Origin: Planctomycetota bacterium | GTDB lineage: Bacteria > Planctomycetota > UBA8742 > UBA2392 | Reading direction: 5' to 3' | Length of the DNA stretch: 64,000 bases | Assembly: GCA_015075515.1 (NCBI GenBank) | Contig: JABTUE010000002.1 | Location: 434,001 to 498,000 of the forward strand | Shown: piece after piece, positions 9,258 through 17,608 of the stretch | How the letters are laid out: each line of letters starts with the position of its first letter | Numbering within the stretch: the stretch's first letter is position 1 | Notes under the pieces: generated by a model | The model's database searches: none | What the model saw: the letters and a program-made list of their open reading frames with translations, nothing else | Told to the model about the DNA's origin: nothing | Made by a program: the position numbers and the translations under genes

Positions 9258-10162
9258 AGACTATCCAGAAACATCTGCACAGGAGCCGGGTACGGGGTCA
9301 TGGCCCTGAAAACGGCGAGCAAGCGTGTTTACAAAGTCCAGGACGATGGCTGGCGGATTCCCGAGGCGCTCTGGCAGCGCTTTGCGCCGCTCATTCCCAG
9401 GCACGTCAGCAAGGATCCGATTCGTCGCGGCAGGCCGCCCGCCGATGACCGCGTCTGTCTGGACGCCATCTTCTTCGTGCTGCGTACCAGCTGCCAGTGG
9501 AAGGCACTCGACGCCACCGGCATCTGTCCCGGCTCCACGGCCCACGACCGTTTCCAGAAGTGGGCCGAACTTGGAGTCTTCGAGAAGCTCTGGGAGTGCG
9601 ACCTTGAGGAGTACGACGAGATCAGGGGGCTCAACTGGCGCTGGCTTGCGATGGACGGCTGCATCACCAAGGCGCCGCTGGGCGGGGAAAAAAACCGGGC
9701 CTTCTCCGGTGGATCGGGCCAAGAAGGGCACAAAACGCTCCCTGATCACGGAAGGTTGCGGGATTCCGGTCGGTATTGCGGTTGGGCCTGCCAATCGCAA
9801 CGACTTCAAGCTTGTTGAGGAAACGTTCTCGGGCATGCCGCTGATTCCGCCGGTGTGCGAGCCCGGCCTGAAGCTGCATCTCTGTCTGGACAAGGGCTAC
9901 GACTACAACGAAGTCTACGCGCTGTGCGAGGAGTTCGGCTTTACGACCCACATCCAGGCGCGCGGCGAAGAGGCCAAGCTCATCAAACGCAAGGCGGGTT
10001 ACAAGGCGCGCCGCTGGGTGGTCGAGCGCACGCACAGCTGGATGAACCGCTTCCGCCGCATTCTCACCCGCTGGGAAAAGAAAGCTTCAAACTACCTCGC
10101 GCTGCTTCACTTCTCCTGCGCCTGGATTACCTACAAATGCGCCGGTATTTTCGGATAGGCTC
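9258..10162 (+). mobile_element. IS5-family (IS427-like) insertion sequence
   Basis: About 0.9 kb. Imperfect terminal inverted repeats: left AAGACTATCCAGAAACAT (from about 9258) against the reverse complement of the right end CGGTATTTTCGGATAGGCTC (10143-10162), sharing CTATCC and GAAA cores. The single transposase gene is split over two frames. Target duplication is not clear. It lies between the ACP-like gene and a sigma-54 activator gene without breaking either. Confidence 0.75.
9300..10158 (+). CDS. IS5-family DDE transposase, two frames joined at an A7 run
   Basis: Frame A (from ATG 9300) covers the DUF4096-type N-terminus (WQRFAPLIP...RRGRPPADDRVCLDAIFFVLRTSCQWKAL) and the first catalytic Asp in WLAMDG. 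Frame B carries on with PVDRAKKGTKRSLI, the second Asp in LCLDKGYDY, and WVVERTHSWMNRFRR with the Glu, ending at 10158. The frames meet at seven As (9688-9694). With six As the protein would read GGEKTGP, the usual family sequence, so expression needs +1 slippage or transcriptional realignment, or one A was inserted. Confidence 0.85.
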
Positions 10163-10220
10163 TAAAGTCTGTTTGGGAACCCGGAGCGAAGCGGGTTTCC
10201 AATCAGGCTCTAAAGCCTGT
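10157..10220. repeat. REP-like hairpin between two 16-bp direct repeats
   Basis: AGGCTCTAAAGTCTGT (10157-10172) recurs with one change at 10205-10220. Between them is an inverted repeat, GGGAACCCG / CGGGTTTCC, with loop GAGCGAAG (10175-10200). It covers the right IS end and reaches the 3' end of the minus-strand activator gene. Confidence 0.55.
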
Positions 10221-11176
10221 CAACGCCGCGACTCGACGCCGGGGATGCCGTAGCGTTCCATCTTGTTGTACAGGCTCTTGCGGGCCAGACCCAGGCGTTT
10301 GGCGCAGACGCTCTTGTTGTTGCCGCAATCGGCCAGCACCAGCCGGATCACTTCGGCCTCGATTTCGTCCATGGTCATGGAAAGCCAGCGGCGCGAGATG
10401 TCCTGGGTTTCAAAGCTCAAGGTCACGCGCTTGTCCAGTGCGGCCAGCGCCTCGTCACCCAGGCTGATCCAGCGCACCACGAAATTTTCCAGCTCGCGCA
10501 CGTTGCCCGGCCAGGGGTAGTCCTTGAGCTTCGCCACGGTGCGCGCGTCGGGTGCCTCCACGCGCGTGCCGTAACGCCGCATGTGCCGGGCAATGAAATG
10601 CTCGACCAGCGCGGGCACGTCCTCGGGGCGCTGGCGCAGCGGCGGCACCCGGATCTCGAACGTGTTAAGCCGGTGCAGCAGATCCATGCGGAAACGGCCG
10701 TCCGAAACCATCTGTTCCAGCGGCGCGTTGGTGGCGGCCATAATGCGCACGTCAATCGCCACCGCGTCGGTGCCGCCCAAACGCCGCACTTCGCGCTCCT
10801 GCAGCACGCGCAACAGCCGCTTCTGAAACCCCAGCGGAATGTCGCCGATTTCGTCCAGAAACAGCGAACCGCCCTGGGCCTGTTCAAACAGGCCGATGCG
10901 GCGCTCGTGCGCGTCGGTAAACGCCCCGGCCTCGTGGCCGAACAGTTCGCTTTCAATCAGCGTCTCGGGAATCGCCAGACAGCTCTGGCCCACAAACGGT
11001 GCGGCGGCGCGCGGCGACAGCGAGTGTATGGCGCGCGCCACGACTTCTTTGCCCGAACCGCTTTCACCCAGAATCAGCACCGGAAAATCGGCGTTGGCGA
11101 TCTGCGCGATCTGGACCTTGAGCTCGCGCATGCGCGGCGAGTTGCCAACCAAATTGGGCAGGGCATCTTGGGCCAT
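10220..11176 (-). CDS. sigma-54-dependent activator, AAA+ and Fis HTH only
   Basis: 318 residues. The AAA+ core begins almost at once (NLVGNSPRMRELKVQI) with Walker A GESGSGKE, Walker B LFLDEIGD, RMDLLHRLNTFEI and YPWPGNVRELENF, then a Fis-type helix-turn-helix (CGNNKSVCAKRLGLARKSLYNKMERYGI). There is no N-terminal receiver, GAF, PAS or FHA domain, so control must come from a partner or from abundance, as with PspF-type activators. The sigma-54 loop reads GAFTDA instead of GAFTGA. Single gene. Confidence 0.9.
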   Translation of the reverse strand: MAQDALPNLVGNSPRMRELKVQIAQIANADFPVLILGESGSGKEVVARAIHSLSPRAAAPFVGQSCLAIPETLIESELFGHEAGAFTDAHERRIGLFEQAQGGSLFLDEIGDIPLGFQKRLLRVLQEREVRRLGGTDAVAIDVRIMAATNAPLEQMVSDGRFRMDLLHRLNTFEIRVPPLRQRPEDVPALVEHFIARHMRRYGTRVEAPDARTVAKLKDYPWPGNVRELENFVVRWISLGDEALAALDKRVTLSFETQDISRRWLSMTMDEIEAEVIRLVLADCGNNKSVCAKRLGLARKSLYNKMERYGIPGVESRR

Positions 11177-11269
11177 GTGTGCAAATATAACACACCAATC
11201 GCGCCGGCGACAGCCGCCCCCGGCGCCTGACCCGAACGCCGCCGAGTTGGCCGGAGCACGGAGATCGCC

Positions 11270-12136
11270 TTAGCTCTCACGTTGCAGCACCAGCACGCGG
11301 TTCTGTTCGCGCGTCTGGAGAACCTGGCACAGCGCAAAGCCGTGCTCGATAAACGGAAAAAGGTACGACTCCAGTGAATAGATCCGCAACTGGTCTTCAA
11401 ACGACCTGGCGAACTCCGAATGCAGCGGCGGGTGCACCGCGCCCGTACCGGTGTGCGGCGTGGCGCGGCCCAGCAGCCGCCACAACCGGCCCTTGAGAAC
11501 ACCCCGGTAGCGCGCCGAAAGCTGCGCCCGCGTGTAGGCAAAAAACATGTCCACGGTGCTGGGCACCACGTGAATCGCGTGGCCGCCCGGCCTTACCACC
11601 CGCGCCAGTTCGCGCGCCACGGGCGCCAGGTCGGCAATGTGTTCCAGCACGTACATCGAAAACACCAGGTCCAGTTCGCCTTCGGCGCAGGGCAGGGCGT
11701 GAGGCCAGGCGGCGGCAAATTCGGCGCGGTCAATGCCAAGCACGCCGTTGACAACCAGGCGCGCGATCTGGGTCGAGTTTTCGTAGTCGCCGGGCACGTA
11801 ACCGGCGTACTTTTCAGGTATGTCAAAGCCGCGCAGACGCCGCGCCATCGGCGCCAGCAGCGCGCTGACAAAGCCGTAACCGCAGCCGATTTCGGCCACG
11901 TGGTCGCAGGGCCGGGCGGGGTCAAAGTGCCGCGGCAGAAGCTGGCGCAGGGCGCGGAACTCCAGCGCGCGCAGCCGGAAGTAGTCTTCAAACGGAGTGA
12001 ACAGGCGCCAGTGCTGTTCAAAGAACGCGCGCAGGCTGTTTTCCCAGCGTGACTGGGCCGCGGTGTCGGCCACGGACGACAGCGGCGGCAGATCCGGCGG
12101 CGGCTTGAGTGAAGACAGGTCTTTGGCGTCGGCCAC
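11270..12136 (-). CDS. class I SAM-dependent methyltransferase
   Basis: 288 residues. Motif I is VAEIGCGYGFVSALL (about residue 81), with the acidic ribose contact in RGFDIPEKYAG; LDLVFSMYVLEHIADL and VVRPGGHAIHVVPS are motifs post-I and III of Methyltransf_11-type enzymes. The substrate is unknown; the long, mainly helical N-terminal and C-terminal parts do not match a named subfamily. It stands alone between a sigma-54 activator and the pnp terminator. Confidence 0.78.
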   Translation of the reverse strand: MADAKDLSSLKPPPDLPPLSSVADTAAQSRWENSLRAFFEQHWRLFTPFEDYFRLRALEFRALRQLLPRHFDPARPCDHVAEIGCGYGFVSALLAPMARRLRGFDIPEKYAGYVPGDYENSTQIARLVVNGVLGIDRAEFAAAWPHALPCAEGELDLVFSMYVLEHIADLAPVARELARVVRPGGHAIHVVPSTVDMFFAYTRAQLSARYRGVLKGRLWRLLGRATPHTGTGAVHPPLHSEFARSFEDQLRIYSLESYLFPFIEHGFALCQVLQTREQNRVLVLQRES

Positions 12137-12180
12137 AAACCCACTTTGCCCAACTCGGGCGCGGGCTGCCAGCCCGGCCG

Positions 12181-12215
12181 CAAAACAGCAGAGCCCGCCA
12201 CCGGGGCGGGCTCTG
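12181..12215 (-). terminator. Rho-independent terminator of rpsO-pnp
   Basis: Reading the minus strand after the pnp stop: 11-bp perfect stem formed by 12205-12215 and 12189-12199 (CAGAGCCCGCC with GGCGGGCTCTG), five-base loop, then CTGTTTTG. Confidence 0.85.
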
Positions 12216-12233
12216 TCGGTTCAACGCATGGTG

Positions 12234-14573
12234 TTACTCGCCGCCGCGGTCGGGCGCCGGCGCGGGCTGTTCGGCGTGGCGCGGCGGACGGTCGCCGCGA
12301 TCAGCGCGCGGGCCCCGGTCACGATCACGGCCGCCCCGGTCGCGGTCACGGCCGCCGCGGTCGCGGTCGCGTCCGCCCCGGCCGCCGCGGTCACCGCCAC
12401 GCCCGCCGGGCACCTTGGCCACGTACTCTTCGCCGCGGTCCTTGAGCAGCACGGCCTTGCGGCTGCCCTTGATCTTGCCGGTGGCGTCCACGTTGATGAC
12501 CTCAAACTCGATTTCGTCGCCGACCTTGACCACGTCTTCGGGCTTTTCGACGTAACCCTCGGCCAGTTCCGAAACGTGGATCATGGCTTCCTGGCCGCCG
12601 CTGAACTCGACGAACGCGCCGAACTCGCGCATGCTGCCGACCTTGCCCTTGTAACGGGCGCCGATCTCGGGCTTGGTGGTCATGGCCTTGATCTTGGCGG
12701 CCGTGCCCTGCACGCCGGTGCCGTCCAGGCCGAAGATCTTGACCGTGCCGTCTTCCTCGACGGTGATGGTGGTCTTGAACTCGTCCTGCATGCCGCGGAT
12801 GTTCTTGCCGCCGGGGCCGATGATCAGGCCGATCTGTTCTTTATCAATCTTGACCGTCTCATAGCGCGGGGCCCACTTGCTGATTTCGGGGCGCGGGGCG
12901 GGCATGGCGGCGTTCATCTTTTCCAGGATGTGCAGCCTGCCCTCGCGCGCCTGGCCCAGGGCCTTGCGCATCAGCTCGGCGCTCAGGTTCTTGACCTTGA
13001 TGTCCATCTGCAGCGCCGTGATGCCGTCTTTGGTGCCGCAGACCTTGAAGTCCATGTCGCCCACGTGGTCTTCGTCGCCCAGGATGTCGGTCAGCACACA
13101 GTTGGTTTTGCCGTCGCTGACCAGACCCATCGCCACGCCCGCCACGGCCTTTTTCAGCGGCACACCGGCATCAAAGGCCGCCAGCGTGGCGCCGCACACC
13201 GTGGCCATGCTGGAACTGCCGTTGCTTTCCAGAATGTCGCTGACAATGCGGATGGTGTACGGAAACTCGGTGTCCTTGGGCAGCATGGCGCGAACGGCGC
13301 GTTCGGCCAGCGCGCCGTGGCCCAGTTCGCGGCGGCTGACACCGCGGATAGGCTTGGCCTCGCCGGTGCAGAACGGCGGGAAGTTGTAGTGCAGCAGGAA
13401 CGCTTCTTCCCGGCTTTCGCGCAGGCCGTCAATCAGTTGCGTGTCTTCGGCGGTGCCCAGCGTGCAGGTGACAAAGGCCTGGGTTTCGCCGCGGGTGAAT
13501 GTGACGCTGCCGTGGTTGCGCGGAAACGGCGACATCTCAATGGTGATGTCGCGGACTTCGTTCAGCTCGCGGCCGTCCACGCGCTTCTTTTCCTTCAGCA
13601 CGATCTCGCGCAGCGCCTCGTACTTGTAGTCGCCCACGATTGCCGCAACCTGCCTGGCGCGTTCGGCGGCCTTCTGCTTTTCCTCGGGGCTGGCGTTGTC
13701 GGCCACCTTGCCGTAGGCCTCAACGGCTTCCTTCTTGATCGCGCTCAGGGCCTCGGCACGCTCGTGCTTGCCGGGGGTCTTGATCGCCGCCAGAAAGCGC
13801 GCGTAGTACCTGTCACGCAGTTCTTTGGCCAGTTTTTCGTCCGGGCCCGCGGGTTCCTTGAACTCGCGGGGCTTGACCCCGGCCTTTTTGACCAGTTCAA
13901 GCTGCGCCTCGCACAGCTTGATGATGGCCTTGTGGGCCAGCCCCAGCGCCTCGATGATTTCGTCTTCGGTCAGTTCATTGGCGCCGGCCTCGACCATGCT
14001 GATGCCGGCAATCGTGCCGGCCACCACCATGTTGAGGTCGCCGTTGTCAATGCCGTCGTAGTTGGGGTTGACCACAAACTTGCCGTTGACACGGCCCATG
14101 CGCACGGCGCCGACGGGCCCGTCAAAGGGCAGGCCGGCCAGCATGGTGGCGGCGCTGGAGCCGTTGATCATCAGAATATCCGGGTCCAGGTTCGGGTCGG
14201 CGCTCATGGCCATGCCGTTGATCTGGACTTCGTCGCGGTAGCCTTCCTTGAACTGCGGGCGCAGCGGGCGGTCGGTCATGCGCATGGTCAGCACTTCTTT
14301 GGTGCTGGGGCGCGCCTCGCGCTTGAAGAAGCCGCCGGGGAACTTGCCGGCGGCGCTGGTCTTTTCCTTGTATTCGACGGTAAGCGGAAAGAAATCAATT
14401 CCGGGGCGGGGCTCGGCCGTGGTAACGGCCACGAACACGGCGCTGTTTTCTTCGCGCACCAGAACGGCACCGGCGGCCTGTTTGGCCAGCCAGCCGGTCT
14501 CAAAGCTGATGGTGCGGCCCCCGACCTCGACGTTGACGACATGCCTGGTGATCTTGTGTTTCTCGACTGCCAT
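12234..14573 (-). CDS. pnp: polyribonucleotide nucleotidyltransferase (PNPase)
   Basis: Phosphorolytic 3'-5' exoribonuclease of the RNA degradosome, 779 residues. Order: RNase PH-like core 1 (MTDRPLRPQF), helical linker, core 2 (PFPRNHGSVTFTRGETQAF and the ILGDEDHVGDMDFKV catalytic block), KH domain (IGLIIGPGGKNIRGMQ) and S1 domain (YKGKVGSMREFGAFVEF). The last 55 or so residues are a low-complexity RG/RD tail with three GGRDRDR units. ATG 14573 is preferred over longer frames because MAVEKHKITRHVVNVEV is the conserved start and GAGAG precedes it. It follows rpsO, as in most bacteria. Confidence 0.95.
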   Translation of the reverse strand: MAVEKHKITRHVVNVEVGGRTISFETGWLAKQAAGAVLVREENSAVFVAVTTAEPRPGIDFFPLTVEYKEKTSAAGKFPGGFFKREARPSTKEVLTMRMTDRPLRPQFKEGYRDEVQINGMAMSADPNLDPDILMINGSSAATMLAGLPFDGPVGAVRMGRVNGKFVVNPNYDGIDNGDLNMVVAGTIAGISMVEAGANELTEDEIIEALGLAHKAIIKLCEAQLELVKKAGVKPREFKEPAGPDEKLAKELRDRYYARFLAAIKTPGKHERAEALSAIKKEAVEAYGKVADNASPEEKQKAAERARQVAAIVGDYKYEALREIVLKEKKRVDGRELNEVRDITIEMSPFPRNHGSVTFTRGETQAFVTCTLGTAEDTQLIDGLRESREEAFLLHYNFPPFCTGEAKPIRGVSRRELGHGALAERAVRAMLPKDTEFPYTIRIVSDILESNGSSSMATVCGATLAAFDAGVPLKKAVAGVAMGLVSDGKTNCVLTDILGDEDHVGDMDFKVCGTKDGITALQMDIKVKNLSAELMRKALGQAREGRLHILEKMNAAMPAPRPEISKWAPRYETVKIDKEQIGLIIGPGGKNIRGMQDEFKTTITVEEDGTVKIFGLDGTGVQGTAAKIKAMTTKPEIGARYKGKVGSMREFGAFVEFSGGQEAMIHVSELAEGYVEKPEDVVKVGDEIEFEVINVDATGKIKGSRKAVLLKDRGEEYVAKVPGGRGGDRGGRGGRDRDRGGRDRDRGGRDRDRGPRADRGDRPPRHAEQPAPAPDRGGE

Positions 14574-14830
14574 GACTCTCTCTTGGCCCCAAAGGGCGCA
14601 TTGGCCCCGCGGACTGTCGCGGGCGGGGCGCGAAACCATAAACAGGCGCGGGGAAAGCCGGCTTGGCGGCCGATGCCCGGGCGGGCAGAGAGGTGGATGT
14701 CCGCAGACAGCCGTCTCTGTGTCCGCCTGGGCCCTGACAGGACGTTCCTGCCGCGCCCGGACCCCCAACACCGGGGCCCATCACCGGTCGAGGCAGACAC
14801 CGCCGCGAACGTAAAACAGCAAGGCATCCG

Positions 14831-15097
14831 CTACTTGCGGATGCCCAGCTTTTCAATCAGCGTGCGGTAACGGGTTTCGTCTTCGCGCGCCAGGTACTTC
14901 AGCAGGGCGTTGCGCTTGCCGACCATGCGCAACAGCCCGCGCTGGCTGTTTTTGTCCTTCTTGTGAATCTTCAGGTGCACGTTGAGGTTGTTGATTTCTT
15001 CGGTCAGCAGCGCGACCTGAACCTCAACCGAACCGGTGTCGCCCTTGTCCCGCTGGTATTGCTTGATCAGGGACTGGCGGCGTTCTTTGGTGACCAT
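14831..15097 (-). CDS. rpsO: 30S ribosomal protein S15
   Basis: 88 residues from ATG 15097, with AGGAG about 9 nt upstream. The sequence is a full S15: [33 protein letters not shown], then [25 protein letters not shown] with the 16S-binding surface. S15 binds the 16S rRNA platform early in assembly. First gene of the rpsO-pnp operon; about 260 bases of leader and intergenic RNA separate it from pnp. Confidence 0.96.
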   Translation of the reverse strand: MVTKERRQSLIKQYQRDKGDTGSVEVQVALLTEEINNLNVHLKIHKKDKNSQRGLLRMVGKRNALLKYLAREDETRYRTLIEKLGIRK

Positions 15098-15171
15098 GTT
15101 GCCTGTTTCTCCTTTGCACACTTACGCTTGGCGCAGCCGCGGCTGCCTCCAGCGCGCTGTAATGGGCCGGA

Positions 15172-15199
15172 ACGGTAGCAGGGCAGGGGGGACTGTCAA
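15172..15199 (-). promoter_or_regulatory. promoter of rpsO-pnp
   Basis: On the minus strand: TTGACA (15199-15194), 16-bp spacer, TACCGT (15177-15172). The -35 box is a perfect consensus. Transcription would start near 15165, leaving a leader of about 65 nt before rpsO. Confidence 0.65.
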
Positions 15200-15200
15200 T

Positions 15201-15246
15201 AAGGGGACGACGCCGGGGATTCCGGTCAGGGGCAAGATGTCCCCTT
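15201..15246. repeat. AAGGGGAC/GTCCCCTT inverted repeat (REP-like)
   Basis: Perfect 8-bp arms AAGGGGAC (15201-15208) and GTCCCCTT (15239-15246) with a 30-base loop, just upstream of the rpsO promoter and downstream of the ispD stop. GGGGAC/GTCCCC dyads of this shape are typical of REP-like elements moved by IS200-like transposases. It could also help end ispD transcription, though there is no clear T-run. Confidence 0.5.
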
Positions 15247-15272
15247 TCTGGAACCTTGACCCTGCACCCGCG

Positions 15273-16085
15273 CTACTTGCCCGGCCCGAGGTCAAAGATC
15301 GTTTCGCTGTCGGGCAGGCGCGTAAAGATCGCACTGGCGTTCTTGGCCTTGAGCAGAGCCTCGGCCAGTTGCAGGTCTTCGGACGTGGTGATCTTGAAGT
15401 TCAGTCCGCTGCCGGCCACCACGTGGCACACCACGCCGTCCAGGGCAGCCATGGCCGCGTCGTCGGTCACGTCGCGGGCGTTGTGGCGTTCAAAGGCCGC
15501 CAGCAGGGCATCACGCCGGAAGCACTGCGGCGTCTGGGCCGCCCACAGGTCGGCACGGTCCACGTTGTCGGCAATCGCGTCGCCACGCACGCGCTTTAGC
15601 GTGTCGCGCACCGGCATGGCCAGCATGGCCGCGCCGCAGGCCCGGGTCTTGGCCATCACGTTGACCAGCTCGTTGGGCAGAACAAACGGCCGCGCGGCGT
15701 CGTGAATCATCACAAACGGCAGACGCGCGTCCGTGGCCCGCAAACCGGCCAGCACACTGTCCTGGCGCCGCGCGCCGCCGGCCACCACGCGGTGCACGCC
15801 CGCGGCCGCAAGGTCGCGCACCAGTTGGCCGGCCTTGCGCGGGGGCTTGCGGATATCCACCACGGGGCCGGTCTCGCCGGTCTGGGCGGCCATTTCGTCG
15901 GCCGGAAACACCACCACCGCCATGCCGATGCCGGGCAGCCCGTGAAACACGCGCGCGGTCTGCAGCACCAGCGGTTCGCCGCCCAGTTCCAGAAACGCCT
16001 TTTTGGTGGGGTTGCGCATGCGCGAGCCGGAACCGCCGGCGACGATCACCAGCGAAAAGTCCGGCGTTTTCGGATTGTCAGCCAT
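15273..16085 (-). CDS. ispD: 2-C-methyl-D-erythritol 4-phosphate cytidylyltransferase
   Basis: Third enzyme of the MEP isoprenoid pathway: CTP plus MEP gives CDP-ME. 270 residues from ATG 16085. Nucleotide-binding loop VIVAGGSGSRMRNPTKKAF, then VVAGGARRQDSVLAGL, FVMIHDAARPFV and AAQTPQCFRRD, all expected for IspD. A second ATG at 16100 is possible. No ispF partner follows; the gene is single. Confidence 0.92.
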   Translation of the reverse strand: MADNPKTPDFSLVIVAGGSGSRMRNPTKKAFLELGGEPLVLQTARVFHGLPGIGMAVVVFPADEMAAQTGETGPVVDIRKPPRKAGQLVRDLAAAGVHRVVAGGARRQDSVLAGLRATDARLPFVMIHDAARPFVLPNELVNVMAKTRACGAAMLAMPVRDTLKRVRGDAIADNVDRADLWAAQTPQCFRRDALLAAFERHNARDVTDDAAMAALDGVVCHVVAGSGLNFKITTSEDLQLAEALLKAKNASAIFTRLPDSETIFDLGPGK

Positions 16086-16157
16086 GGCCAGTATCCGCAC
16101 CCGCGTGAAGATTTCGCCCGTTTGGCACCGCGGTTATGCCGGGCGCCAGACTAACCC

Positions 16158-17514
<1,357 letters not shown>

Positions 17515-17608
17515 CCGGCGCCGCGTCCGGTGCGGTCTTGCGTTGGATCACGCGCCGATGGCATGATCCGGTTCTTCTGACTGGGCGGCCCTCCTCCACG
17601 AGGGTTTC

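Noticed and set aside
9252..9299. Earlier GTG start for the transposase
   Set aside because: It overlaps the left terminal repeat of the IS; ATG 9300 begins the conserved protein region.
10175..10200. Hairpin after the transposase as an intrinsic terminator
   Set aside because: No T-run on either strand; its CCCG...CGGG plan resembles the REP-like elements instead.
12290..12410. Tandem-looking GC-rich repeats as a CRISPR-like or intergenic array
   Set aside because: They are in frame and encode the RG/RD tail of PNPase; there are no spacers.
11997..14870. A 957-codon open frame on the plus strand opposite pnp, and similar long frames opposite nearly every gene
   Set aside because: High third-position GC opens antisense frames in this genome. 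The protein is low-complexity Ala/Val/Gly/His-rich with no domain, while the minus strand encodes a complete PNPase.
16115..16140. TGGCACC...TATGCC as a second sigma-54 promoter before eno
   Set aside because: The GG-to-GC distance is 14, not 12, and the -12 element is poor.
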